A program made the position numbers and the translations under genes. Under the pieces are notes generated by a model that was given only the letters and a program-made list of their open reading frames with translations, was not told the origin of the DNA and made no database searches. This document shows, one piece after another, positions 52,080-60,196 of a stretch of DNA of 64,000 nt. Each line of letters starts with the position of its first letter. Within the stretch, counting starts at the first letter, position 1. This DNA is from an uncultured Eubacteriales bacterium (GTDB lineage: Bacteria; Bacillota; Clostridia; Oscillospirales; CAG-272): assembly GCA_934378145.1 (NCBI GenBank), contig CAKXXW010000001.1, positions 62,001 to 126,000 on the forward strand, written 5' to 3'.

Positions 52080-52113
52080 AATATAGCAGCTGTTGTATAA
52101 CGGCTGCTATATT
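52080..52113. promoter_or_regulatory. Operator-like dyad at the TetR-operon start point
   Basis: ATATAGCAGC (52081-52090) and GCTGCTATAT (52103-52112), one further A-T pair outside, separated by 12 bp. It overlaps the -10 box (52111-52116) and covers the predicted start point, the classic place for a TetR-family repressor. Confidence 0.75.
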
Positions 52114-52139
52114 ATATCACTGATATTTTGTTCTGTCAA
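52111..52139 (-). promoter_or_regulatory. Consensus promoter of the TetR-ABC operon
   Basis: Minus strand TTGACA (52134-52139), 17 bp, TATAAT (52111-52116): a perfect match. Such a strong promoter beside a large dyad is typical of a tightly repressed transporter operon. Confidence 0.88.
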
Positions 52140-52168
52140 CAGAAAAACTCTTTTTTAACGGAAAAGTT

Positions 52169-53137
52169 TTATCTTATTACCTTCCCCGCCGCGTCACCGC
52201 CGGCGAGAGAAGCCACTTCCTCCACACCCGCAACGGCAAAATCGCCCTCGACGGTGTGTTTAAGGCTACTCGCCGCAACTGCAAATTCAAGCGCATAAGC
52301 CGGCTCGTATCCGCTGAGCATCGCATAGATCAGTCCGGCGTCGAAGGCATCGCCTCCGCCGACGCGGTCGACTATGCGGACGGGGTACTTTCGCGAAAGA
52401 TATTCCCTGCCGCCTGTGATGAGCCTTGCGCCGATTATATTGTCGCTTGCCGATATGCTCTCGCGAGAGGTAGACGCGACCGCACGGAAGCCGTAGCTTT
52501 CGTAAAGCGCCTTCATCGGGTCTTCGGGTCTCTTTCCGAGAAGGTCGCAGGCGTCGGTCTCCCCACCGATAAAGACATCGGCACACGGGACGATCTTCCG
52601 CATAACCGTCTTCATCTCATCACGGGTCCAGAGCTTTGAGCGGTAATTGTAGTCTACCGAAACGACGGCTCCGGCAGCCTTTGCCGCTTCGAGAGCCGAA
52701 AGTATCACATCGGTCTTCACGACACCGGCGGTTATTCCGGTGATATGGAACCAATCGGCACCCTTGAGTGCTGCGGCAAAATCGTAGTCCGGGCCCTCCG
52801 AGAGCGACACCGCGGAGCCTGCGCGGTCGTATATGACCTTGCCGGGACGGGGACCTGCGCCCTTTTCGCAGTAATAGATGCCCACACGGTCCCCGCCTCT
52901 CGCAATATAAGAGGTATCTACCCCGTAGCGGCGCAGCGAATTCACCGCCGCCTGCCCTATCTCGTGCTTCGGCAGCTTCGTGATAAAAGCCGCATCGACG
53001 CCGAAATTCGCAAGTCCGACGGCTACATTTGCCTCGGCACCGCCGAAGAGCGCCTCAAAGCTCCCGCTCTGCAAAAAGCGAAGGTTGCCCTCGGGCGCCA
53101 GCCTCAGCATTATTTCTCCGAATGTAACGACCCGCAT
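52169..53137 (-). CDS. kdgK: 2-dehydro-3-deoxygluconokinase
   Basis: PfkB-family sugar kinase making KDPG from 2-keto-3-deoxygluconate. The 322-residue protein has FGGAEANVAVGLANFG near the N-terminus and the active-site loop VGGGDAFDAGLIYAML with the catalytic Asp. Specificity is supported by its place as the last gene of the uxuA-uxuB-uxaC-eda operon. It overlaps the end of eda by 28 nt, with AAGGAG 11 nt before its ATG. Confidence 0.9.
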   Translation of the reverse strand: MRVVTFGEIMLRLAPEGNLRFLQSGSFEALFGGAEANVAVGLANFGVDAAFITKLPKHEIGQAAVNSLRRYGVDTSYIARGGDRVGIYYCEKGAGPRPGKVIYDRAGSAVSLSEGPDYDFAAALKGADWFHITGITAGVVKTDVILSALEAAKAAGAVVSVDYNYRSKLWTRDEMKTVMRKIVPCADVFIGGETDACDLLGKRPEDPMKALYESYGFRAVASTSRESISASDNIIGARLITGGREYLSRKYPVRIVDRVGGGDAFDAGLIYAMLSGYEPAYALEFAVAASSLKHTVEGDFAVAGVEEVASLAGGDAAGKVIR

Positions 53138-53700
53138 ATCTTAACTATCTCCTTGCAGTTTTCGGTAATATCGCCCTTCATCATAAAACTTCCGCCGACG
53201 GCAAAGACCCTGTCGCACGAAAGAAATTCGGCAAGGTTTGAAAGGCTCACCCCGCCCGTCGGGATGAACTTCACCTGCGGAAAGGGTGCCGCGAGCGCCT
53301 TTATCGCCGAAAGTCCGCCGTATATGCCCGCGGGGAAGAATTTGACGATCTCAAATCCCTCATCTATCGCGTGCATTATCTCGGTGGGGGTCACACAGCC
53401 GGGGTAATAAGTAACATTTTCCCAACGGCAGATCGCGGCGACCTCATCCGAAAAGCCGGGCGAGACGATGAATTTTGCCCCCGCCTCAAGCGCCGCACGG
53501 CACTGTACGGCGTTGATGACTGTACCCGCACCTATGTTCATATCGGGATAAAGCTCGAGTCCGAGCCTTATCGCTTCCGCGGCGCACGGCGTCCTGAATG
53601 TTATCTCGGCACAGTTTATCCCGCCCATGCGGAGGCTGCCGAGCGTCTTTTCCGTATCTTCAAGGTCGCTTATCACGACCACGGGGATCACTTTATCCAT
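53110..53700 (-). CDS. eda: KDPG/KHG aldolase
   Basis: Cleaves 2-keto-3-deoxy-6-phosphogluconate to pyruvate and glyceraldehyde-3-phosphate. The 196-residue TIM barrel has the general-base Glu in CAEITFRTP (about Glu32), GAGTVINAVQC, and the Schiff-base lysine Lys120 in EIVKFFPAG, then FIPTGGVSL. Its ATG overlaps the uxaC stop by 8 nt; AGGAG is 8 nt upstream. Confidence 0.95.
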   Translation of the reverse strand: MDKVIPVVVISDLEDTEKTLGSLRMGGINCAEITFRTPCAAEAIRLGLELYPDMNIGAGTVINAVQCRAALEAGAKFIVSPGFSDEVAAICRWENVTYYPGCVTPTEIMHAIDEGFEIVKFFPAGIYGGLSAIKALAAPFPQVKFIPTGGVSLSNLAEFLSCDRVFAVGGSFMMKGDITENCKEIVKICGSLHSEK

Positions 53701-54892
53701 AAATAAGTCTCCTCACATTGTTATAAGCCACATCCGCGGCAAGGGATGCGGCGCTGTCCCTGTCATACTCACCCGCGTCGACCTTCGCGGCGATGAAATC
53801 GGCGAGCAGACGGCGGTAGAAGTCGAACCTTACATAGGACGAGAACGACCTGCTGTCGGTGAGCATACCGAGCTGTGTTCCGAAGGCGGCATATTCCGAT
53901 ACCGTTTCCATCTGGCGGCGGATACCGCACACCGTATCGTTGAACCACCACGCCGCGCCGATCAGCACATTCGGGAAGGCGCCGCTTATCGCGGCGAGTA
54001 CGCGGAGGCTGTTGTCGTTCAGCGGATAGAGTATTATCTGCGGCAGTCCACCGAGCTTTTGCAGCTCTTCATCAAGTATCCTTGCCAATGCGTCGGTATC
54101 GACCGAGGCACGGAAGACATCAAAGCCCGCGTCGGCGCCTATCGACGAGAAGGCTCCCGAATTTATGTTTCTGAAAGTCCCGAAATGGAGCTGGAGCACG
54201 ATGCCCTTGCGGTAGCACTGCTCTATCAGCCAGCGCAGATCCTCGTTCCCGGCATCGACAAAGTCAAAGCCGTGGTCGGCAATGCGGCAGCCCTTCGATA
54301 TGAAATAGTCGAGCCGTGTTTCGAGCAGTCCGCGGTCTATACCCTCCTTGAAGCACCGGTCGGGGCGGAAGGTCGGGCAGACCTTTACTCCGTCTGTCAC
54401 ACCGTGATACTTAAGCTCCTTCATGGGGTCATCGGTCGTCGCGATATACTCGACCCTGAATTTTTTCAGGAGCGAGCAGACCGACATATTTGCGAGCTTT
54501 GCGTCAGCCTCCGAGAGTATTTCCCCGGCGCTCGCCGCATTGAGCGGAATGTCTATCCCGAAAAGGCTCTTAAGCTCCATATGAGTCCAATAATAGAGCG
54601 GATTTCCGATGAGCCTCGGCATGATCTCGGCATACCTGAGGAATTTTTCCCGGTAGCTTCTGCTGCCGGTGATATAGTCCTCGCTCACACCGCAGAGCCT
54701 CATCGCGCGCCACTTGTAGTGATCTCCGGCGAGCCAAAGCTCCCCGAGTCCCGAAAAATGCCTGTCCTCGGCTATTGCGCGCTCATCAAGGTGACAGTGA
54801 TAGTCGATTATCGGCAGATCCTTTATGCCGTAGTAAATATTCTGCGCTGTCTGCCCCGAAAGGAGCAGTCCGTCGCCGAAAAAGTCTCCCAT
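53693..54892 (-). CDS. uxaC: Glucuronate/uronate isomerase, short form
   Basis: Isomerises D-glucuronate to D-fructuronate (and galacturonate to tagaturonate). The amidohydrolase-type barrel shows IIDYHCHLDERAIAEDRHF with the metal-site histidines, GCRIADHGFDFV, VLQLHFGTFRN, GSAWWFND-like IGAAWWFNDTVCG and GMLTDSRSFSSYVRFDFYRR. At 399 aa it is about 50-70 residues shorter than usual members; the helical insert normally found after SDHGL is missing, so the frame passes directly from FDFVDAGNED to LRWLIEQCY. Confidence 0.93.
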   Translation of the reverse strand: MGDFFGDGLLLSGQTAQNIYYGIKDLPIIDYHCHLDERAIAEDRHFSGLGELWLAGDHYKWRAMRLCGVSEDYITGSRSYREKFLRYAEIMPRLIGNPLYYWTHMELKSLFGIDIPLNAASAGEILSEADAKLANMSVCSLLKKFRVEYIATTDDPMKELKYHGVTDGVKVCPTFRPDRCFKEGIDRGLLETRLDYFISKGCRIADHGFDFVDAGNEDLRWLIEQCYRKGIVLQLHFGTFRNINSGAFSSIGADAGFDVFRASVDTDALARILDEELQKLGGLPQIILYPLNDNSLRVLAAISGAFPNVLIGAAWWFNDTVCGIRRQMETVSEYAAFGTQLGMLTDSRSFSSYVRFDFYRRLLADFIAAKVDAGEYDRDSAASLAADVAYNNVRRLIYG

Positions 54893-54895
54893 ATA

Positions 54896-55723
54896 TCAGA
54901 CCCCCGAATAAGCCGAGAAGCCCCCATCGACCGGGATCACCGTTCCGGTGACAAAGCCGCTCGAGGCATCGTCTGCGAGCCAGAGCAGGCATCCGATAAG
55001 GTCGGAGATCTCTCCGAATTTCTTCATAGGCGTCGCGGCAAGTATCTTGCCCGTCCTCGCCGTCGGCGTTCCGTCGGCGTTGAAGAGCAGTCCGCGGTTC
55101 TGATTGGTCACGAAAAATCCGGGAGCTATCGCGTTGCAGCGTATGCCGCAGGGCGCGAAATGCACCGCAAGCCATTGTGTAAGGTTGGAGATCCCCGCTT
55201 TCGCCGCGCTGTATGCCGGTATCTTCGTCAGCGGGCGATAGGCGTTCATCGACGAAATATTTATGATATTGCCGCCCGTCTTCACCATATCCTCGGCAAA
55301 GACCTGTGTCACGAGGAACGCCGAGGTTATATTGAGATCGAAAACAAATCTGAGTCCGCTCTCCTCGAGCGCAAAAAAGTCCTTTATCCCCTCGGTATCG
55401 GGCGTCATTGTCTCATTGTCGGTCGTCGCGCGGGGATTGTTTCCTCCCGCTCCGTTTATGAGAAAGTTCACCTGTCCGAAGGTCGCGTGTACCTTCTCCG
55501 CGGCTTCCTTTATGCTCTCCCTGTCAAGGCAGTTGCACTTTACCGCAAGGGCGTTCTCTCCGATTTCCGAAGCGACCTTCTCAGCCGCCTCGTAGTTTAT
55601 ATCGAGCAACGCGACCTTCGCACCGCACTCGGCAAGCGCTCTCGCCATTTCGGAGCAGATAACTCCGCCGGCTCCCGTGATGACCGCCGTTTTGTCCTTA
55701 AGATCAACTCTGAAAGGTATCAT
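54896..55723 (-). CDS. uxuB: D-mannonate oxidoreductase (fructuronate reductase), SDR type
   Basis: Reduces D-fructuronate to D-mannonate. This 275-residue protein is a short-chain dehydrogenase, not the long-chain UxuB of E. coli: cofactor loop TGAGGVICSEMARALAE, NGAGG, catalytic Ser in NISSMNAYRP and YSAAKAG (Tyr-x3-Lys), C-terminal GTVIPVDGGFSAYSGV. The acidic VALLDIN end of beta-2 points to NAD(H). The role follows from the operon; SDR enzymes with this role are known in Firmicutes. Confidence 0.88.
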   Translation of the reverse strand: MIPFRVDLKDKTAVITGAGGVICSEMARALAECGAKVALLDINYEAAEKVASEIGENALAVKCNCLDRESIKEAAEKVHATFGQVNFLINGAGGNNPRATTDNETMTPDTEGIKDFFALEESGLRFVFDLNITSAFLVTQVFAEDMVKTGGNIINISSMNAYRPLTKIPAYSAAKAGISNLTQWLAVHFAPCGIRCNAIAPGFFVTNQNRGLLFNADGTPTARTGKILAATPMKKFGEISDLIGCLLWLADDASSGFVTGTVIPVDGGFSAYSGV

Positions 55724-56769
55724 TTTCTTTTCTCCTTTTCAATATCCTTGTCGACCGCCTCGAAGATCCCCTGAAGGTAACACGCCCCCATGGCGCGATC
55801 AAAGAGTCCGTAGCCCGGCTTCGCGTCCTCGCCCCAGACATTGCGTCCGTGGTCGGGGCGGAGGTAGCCCTCAAAGCCGTTTTCCTCAAGCGCTCTGACT
55901 ATCGAATAAATATCGACATTGCCCTCCGCCGTCTGATGCCCGTTTTCAAAAAAGTCGGTCTCGGAGGTATATTTGAGCTGACGCAGATGCGCGAAGTATA
56001 TCCTCTTCGCGTACTTCGCCGCCATCTTCGGAAGGTCGTTGAAGCGACCGGCACCGAGGCTTCCTGTGCAGAAGGTAATTCCGTTGTGAGGATTCGGGAC
56101 AGCTGCAAACAGCCTGTCGTAATCCTCTTCCCTGCCGACGATCCTCGGCAGACCGAAGATGTCCCACGGCGGATCGTCCGGATGTACCGCCATATTGACA
56201 CCCGAGACATCACAGGCGGGCATGATCCCGTTCAGGAAGTAGACGAAGTTCTCAAAGAGCTTCTCGTGCGTCATCCCCTCGTAATCAAGGAGCAGACCGT
56301 TAAGCTCGTCGGGCGTATAGCTCTCATCCCAGCCGGGGAGGCGGAGATTTTTGCGGTCGAGCCGTGCAAAATCGGCTTCGCTGTAGGAAAGCGAGGTCGA
56401 GCCGTCGGCGTGCTTATAGTAAAGATTCGTCCGGAACCAGTCAAACACGGGCATAAAATTGTAACAGACGCACTTCACCCCCGCCTTGCCGCAGTTGATG
56501 ATGTTCTGCCTGTAAGCCTCGATGTACCTGTCGCGTGAGGGCTTGCCGAGCTTTATATCCTCGTGAACGGGGATCGACTCGATCACTTCCATCTCAAGTC
56601 CCGCGTCGTTGCAGAGCTTTTTGAGATGAAGAAGCCTGTCAAGGCTCCAGACCGCGCCCACCGGCTCGTCATATACGGCGGTGACGACACCCGTCATCCC
56701 CTGGATCTGCTTTATGTAATTCAGGGGTATGCAGTCCTTCTCGCCGTACCATCTGAAGGTCATTTTCAT
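55720..56769 (-). CDS. uxuA: D-mannonate dehydratase
   Basis: Dehydrates D-mannonate to 2-keto-3-deoxygluconate. The 349-residue TIM barrel begins FRWYGEKDCIPLNYIKQIQG, then CYNFMPVFDWFRT and NMAVHPDDPPWDIFGLPRIV with metal ligands, TFCTGSLGAG and LRPDHGRNVWGE. First gene of the operon, behind a consensus promoter; it overlaps uxuB by ATGA. GGGAGA is 9 nt before the ATG. Confidence 0.95.
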   Translation of the reverse strand: MKMTFRWYGEKDCIPLNYIKQIQGMTGVVTAVYDEPVGAVWSLDRLLHLKKLCNDAGLEMEVIESIPVHEDIKLGKPSRDRYIEAYRQNIINCGKAGVKCVCYNFMPVFDWFRTNLYYKHADGSTSLSYSEADFARLDRKNLRLPGWDESYTPDELNGLLLDYEGMTHEKLFENFVYFLNGIMPACDVSGVNMAVHPDDPPWDIFGLPRIVGREEDYDRLFAAVPNPHNGITFCTGSLGAGRFNDLPKMAAKYAKRIYFAHLRQLKYTSETDFFENGHQTAEGNVDIYSIVRALEENGFEGYLRPDHGRNVWGEDAKPGYGLFDRAMGACYLQGIFEAVDKDIEKEKRK

Positions 56770-56807
56770 TGAAAAAATTCTCCCGATAATAAGTATTTAC
56801 GATAAAA

Positions 56808-56836
56808 ATTATAAGCCTTCATTATCCGCTTGTCAA
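56808..56836 (-). promoter_or_regulatory. Consensus promoter of the uxuA-uxuB-uxaC-eda-kdgK operon
   Basis: Minus strand TTGACA (56831-56836), 17 bp, TATAAT (56808-56813). No obvious CcpA (cre) or GntR dyad was found between it and the ATG, although a sugar operon would be expected to be repressed. Confidence 0.87.
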
Positions 56837-56918
56837 GGAGTGCCGGACAAGCCGAAACCTTTTGCAAGAAAAATCGCGGACTTTTGCAACATCGGGCGGA
56901 TAAAAGAAAGCCCGCCAC

Positions 56919-56947
56919 TTGACTGACGGGTAAAAAGATGATATACT
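56919..56947 (+). promoter_or_regulatory. Promoter of the HAD hydrolase gene
   Basis: TTGACT (56919-56924), 17 bp, TATACT (56942-56947), 29 nt before the ATG and divergent from the uxuA promoter. Confidence 0.78.
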
Positions 56948-56976
56948 TTTGGAAAATATAAAAAAGCGGAGAGACT

Positions 56977-57663
56977 ATGAGAGACAACGGAAGCAAAATA
57001 AACGCGGTGATACTTGATTTCAACGGCACGATGGTGTTCGATTCGCACATACACCGTGCGGTATGGCACGATTTCATTCCCGAACACGGGGGCGGCGAGC
57101 TTGATATGAGCGACATAGACCGCCGTATCCTCGGACGGGACAATACACATATACTTCACGACTTTTTCGGCGACATATCGGATGAGGAGACCGAGCGGCT
57201 CGCATACGAAAAGGAGGCGGAATACCGCCGACGCTGTATGCTTAAGCCCGAGGAATTTCACTTTGTGAAGGGCGTCGCGGAATTTCTCGACTATCTCAAT
57301 GAGAAAAGCATCCCGCACACGATAGCGACCGGATCGGACAGGTATAATGTTGACTTTTATTTTGAATATTTCGGACTCGGCAAATGGTTTGACCGCAGTA
57401 AGGTCGTCCTTGACGACGGGAGCTTTCCCGGCAAGCCCGATCCGGAGATATACCTCCGCGCGGCGGAGCTTATAGGCGCCTCCCCTTCGGAATGTCTCGT
57501 ACTTGAGGATTCGCACGCGGGCGTAGCCTCGGCGCGCCGCGCGGGTATCGGGCGCGTCATCGCGGTGGTCAGCGATGACAAGGATAAAGAGTATTACGCC
57601 TCTGCCGGCGGCGTTGACCGCGTCGTGCGGGACTTCTCGGATTGGAAGACCTTCCTCGATTGA
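56977..57663 (+). CDS. HAD-superfamily hydrolase, beta-phosphoglucomutase-like
   Basis: A 228-residue HAD phosphatase of subfamily IA: motif I AVILDFNGTMVFDS, motif II TIATGSDRYN, lysine in FPGKPDPEIYLRAAELIGAS and motif IV LVLEDSHAGVASARRAG. The second Asp of DxD, the usual general acid, is Asn (DFNGT), which can slow or change phosphatase chemistry. The helical cap lies at about 20-95. Divergent from the uxu operon, it may act on a sugar phosphate, but nothing fixes the substrate. Confidence 0.88.
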   Translation: MRDNGSKINAVILDFNGTMVFDSHIHRAVWHDFIPEHGGGELDMSDIDRRILGRDNTHILHDFFGDISDEETERLAYEKEAEYRRRCMLKPEEFHFVKGVAEFLDYLNEKSIPHTIATGSDRYNVDFYFEYFGLGKWFDRSKVVLDDGSFPGKPDPEIYLRAAELIGASPSECLVLEDSHAGVASARRAGIGRVIAVVSDDKDKEYYASAGGVDRVVRDFSDWKTFLD

Positions 57664-57810
57664 AAAGGCAGATCGTCCGTCAAAAAACAACATAAAAATG
57701 CCCGCCGCCGATTCTCGCACTTTATGCACTGAAGGGTGAAGTCATCACCCGGAATTAATGTTTTTTGGAAGGACAATCGCCCTGTAAAACAAAGAAAAGG
57801 TTTACGCGGA

Positions 57811-57990
57811 CAAGAGGCTTCCTCCGGGAGGAAGCTGGCGCCGAAGGCGACTGAAAGAGCCGGCGGTATATTATTTTTTTACAGGCAAGCAGACCGTTCG
57901 CAATCGTAAATCCTTCATTTCGCGGGCTCCTTCAGTCTTTCCTCCCCTGCGGGTCGGAAATCCAGCTCCCTCCCAGAGGGAGCCTCGGTT
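57811..57990. repeat. MITE-like pair of inverted hairpin repeats
   Basis: In the 516-bp gap 57664-58179 no gene was seen. It has a hairpin GCTTCCTCC/GGAGGAAGC (57817-57835) followed by AGCTGGCGCCGAAGGCGACT, and about 130 bp on a related unit in the opposite direction, with hairpin GCTCCCT/AGGGAGC (57965-57983). Both share the pattern GAGGCTYCCTC, hairpin, AGCTGG, then GACTGAA-GAGCC. The layout resembles short non-autonomous intergenic repeats of Clostridia. Confidence 0.55.
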
Positions 57991-58044
57991 TGGGCGGTCG
58001 TCATTCGACAGAAGCAAAGTTTTCCCGTACCATTTTAAATATAA

Positions 58045-58078
58045 CCCGCCGCCGCGAGGAAATCCTCGCGGCGGCGGG
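58045..58078 (-). terminator. GC-rich hairpin 3' of prepilin gene B
   Basis: CCCGCCGCCGCGAGGA pairs with TCCTCGCGGCGGCGGG around AA, a 16-bp stem about 100 nt after the stop of prepilin gene B. Its core is identical to the hairpin 3' of prepilin gene A (30894-30917). Confidence 0.7.
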
Positions 58079-58179
58079 GGCTTAAACATGCTGTCAATTA
58101 TATATCATTTGAAGAGTACCATTATTTGCTTTCGGCAACTGATTGGTATGTAATGTTGTATAAATCAGCTTTTGCTTGT

Positions 58180-59943
58180 TTAGCTATTATTTTGTGCGAC
58201 ATTGTTGATGTATATTTTTCCTTCATTGATATTGGTTGTACCTATGTCTTTTGCGCCGGAAGTATATGCAATTATGCCGTCTACAGTTTTCTTTTCCGTA
58301 GGAACATAGATTGCACCAGTGTTTTTATTGTCGGACACTGTTATTTCTGAGTTGGTTGAGCATAATACAGTAATTCCAGCAGTGTATGCATATCCGTGAA
58401 GAACTCCATTATTCGTATTATTCATTATTTTAACGGTATTCTTCAGTTGAGTTTTGTTGCAATCATAATTAACATATCCAACAATTCCAGCTGCTTTTGA
58501 TCCGCCGTCGTTACCAATAACGGTAATTTCTGCATTGTTGACACAATTGCTGATTGTCAACGCCGCTTGAGTGTTGTTGGCAGTCGAATTATACGCTCTT
58601 CCCAAGACGCCGGCAACGGCATCGACCGCTGTAACCGAACCGTTGACAGTGATACCGGTGATAGTAACATTATCCATACCGAAGCCGACAAGCGCCGCAA
58701 CAGAGTCGCCTGTCATCTGAATCCTTGATGTATCAATGTCAACATCGGTCAGGGTCAAATTCATTATCGTAGCGTTTTTAACCAGTCCGAACAAGCCGTA
58801 TGCATATGCCGTTTCACTACCGCTCGTATATACATCGTTGTAGATTTGATCTTTATCGGGATTGTAGCCCTTATTGTTCAAATTCGAAATGGTCTTGTTG
58901 TTTCCATCAAAGATGCCACTGAACGGCTTTGCAGCCGCATTATGTCTTCCACCGATTCCGATGGGAGTCCAGCCGTCGTTAAGCCTTATGTCCTTCTGCA
59001 AAACGACCTTTGTATCACCAAAAGTATTCGCGCCCGAGTTAACAATATCTCTGAAGATTTCCAAACCCTTCAGATCATATATGTTATAATCGCCGCCGAC
59101 TTGCGCTCCGACGACTGTAACATTGCTTGCCGTCACCTTTGCGATATAGCCATTATTTGTAAGCTTGGCATCTGTGCCAACGCTCTCAACATTAAACACG
59201 ACGCCGGTCGATTCGACCTTAACATGTCCCTTAGTTACCGACAGCTCGCTGCAAGCACCATAAATGTGAAGTGACTCACCTTTGACGTCTGTAACTTGAA
59301 TTTTCTTTGCAACCCCGTAGAAGTCGACATTGTCACTCCCTGCATCAATGGTAAGTACAGTCGAAATACCGTTCGTGCGGATAACTACATCCTGCGACGT
59401 GCCGGTCTTGCCCTTATATGTCAGTGCTGTAATAGCAAGGCATTTGCCCGCGTCAAAGCCGACGGTGAGATTTTTGTCACCGAAATCGGGGGCGGCTTCG
59501 CTGTTCCAATAAATCGAGAAGGTCTGATCCTTAGGAGCCTTGTCATAGATCTTCCAGAGCTTGTAGGTCTCGGCTGTAGTGACCTCACCGTTCTTGAGGC
59601 TCGTTTCGGGGATGTACTCGACCTTACCGTCCTTGAAGTAGCAGAAAACATCGTTCTTGCCGTCCCAGAGGATCTCGTTGCCCGTTGCCGAGGCATTGAT
59701 CTTTCCGACGTCGTAGCCGAATGCCGCAGCTGCCTTGAGCGCGTCGGTCATGGTCTTGTGCTCCGCATTGTCCGCCACAAGTGCTGTGTTGAGGTTGCGC
59801 ACGAGCTGTGTGTCCTTCGACACGTTAGCCTTCTGAATAAGGCTTGCGAAGGTCGGGATAAGCACTGCCGCGAGTATGGCAATTATCGCAATCACGATGA
59901 CCAGCTCGACGATAGTGAAACCCCTTTTGGTGCTTCTTTTCAT
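58180..59943 (-). CDS. Prepilin-like protein B with GLUG-type beta-helix domain
   Basis: A 587-residue protein starting MKRSTKRG, cleavage before FTIVE, VIVIAIIAILAAVLIPTF: the same class III prepilin signal and first 40 residues as protein A. After a linker (about 45-130) it diverges fully. Residues 130-320 are strand-rich; from about 340 it shows GIFDGNNKTISNLNN and AYGLFGLVKNATIMNLTLTD, then VAALVGFGMDNVTITG and AGIVGYVNYDCN, the GLUG-repeat pattern of adhesin-like beta-helices. Shine-Dalgarno AAAGGAG precedes 59943. The 3' third is distinctly AT-rich compared with neighbours, which suggests separate origin of the passenger domain. Confidence 0.87.
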   Translation of the reverse strand: MKRSTKRGFTIVELVIVIAIIAILAAVLIPTFASLIQKANVSKDTQLVRNLNTALVADNAEHKTMTDALKAAAAFGYDVGKINASATGNEILWDGKNDVFCYFKDGKVEYIPETSLKNGEVTTAETYKLWKIYDKAPKDQTFSIYWNSEAAPDFGDKNLTVGFDAGKCLAITALTYKGKTGTSQDVVIRTNGISTVLTIDAGSDNVDFYGVAKKIQVTDVKGESLHIYGACSELSVTKGHVKVESTGVVFNVESVGTDAKLTNNGYIAKVTASNVTVVGAQVGGDYNIYDLKGLEIFRDIVNSGANTFGDTKVVLQKDIRLNDGWTPIGIGGRHNAAAKPFSGIFDGNNKTISNLNNKGYNPDKDQIYNDVYTSGSETAYAYGLFGLVKNATIMNLTLTDVDIDTSRIQMTGDSVAALVGFGMDNVTITGITVNGSVTAVDAVAGVLGRAYNSTANNTQAALTISNCVNNAEITVIGNDGGSKAAGIVGYVNYDCNKTQLKNTVKIMNNTNNGVLHGYAYTAGITVLCSTNSEITVSDNKNTGAIYVPTEKKTVDGIIAYTSGAKDIGTTNINEGKIYINNVAQNNS

Positions 59944-60109
59944 GGTTTTTTCTCCTTTTCTGATTTGTTTTTCGCGGTAAGACGCGAATCTTTTTCGCAG
60001 AGTTACCAACTCTACGAAGTAAAAAGGGCTTTTAAGACCATAAAAATGAAGCTCAAATGGATTTTGTTCACAAATCAATGGACAAATAAAATATTTTTTC
60101 GAAATTCTA

Positions 60110-60138
60110 TTGACATTGGAGGGGCTTTGTGGTATAAT
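60110..60138 (+). promoter_or_regulatory. Divergent promoter upstream of prepilin gene B
   Basis: TTGACA (60110-60115), 17 bp ending TGTGG, TATAAT (60133-60138): a perfect consensus, although the spacer sequence differs from copy A. Conservation of boxes but not spacer suggests that the promoter is used. Confidence 0.85.
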
Positions 60139-60143
60139 CCCGT

Positions 60144-60196
60144 CGTAGAGTTGGTAACTTTACGAAAAAAACCTCGCAGAAATCTGCGAGGTTTTT
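60144..60196 (+). ncRNA. Candidate ~52-nt small RNA B
   Basis: Same design as at 32515-32567: 5' hairpin CGTAGAGTT/AACTTTACG followed by the terminator CCTCGCAG/CTGCGAGG and TTTTT. The one visible change from copy A, in the terminator loop, keeps the stem intact. Confidence 0.45.
60165..60196. terminator. Bidirectional terminator between 2-hydroxyacid dehydrogenase and cassette B
   Basis: CCTCGCAG pairs with CTGCGAGG across an AAAT-type loop, flanked by AAAAAAA and TTTTTC. It sits 3' of the minus-strand dehydrogenase gene just as its twin sits 3' of pcrA. Confidence 0.85.

Noticed and set aside
53627..55774. Plus-strand open frame of 715 codons opposite eda, uxaC and uxuB
   Set aside because: It crosses three real genes of a coherent operon, which shows that it is an artefact of codon bias.
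30894..58078. The GC-rich hairpins as transposon ends or attachment sites
   Set aside because: They lie only at the 3' side of each prepilin gene, no matching copy is at the 5' side, and no target duplication or recombinase is visible; a terminator role is simpler.
59943..60140. Riboswitch (for example c-di-GMP class) in the prepilin leader
   Set aside because: Only a simple nine-base-pair hairpin with a three-base loop was found; no tetraloop-receptor or other conserved core was recognised.
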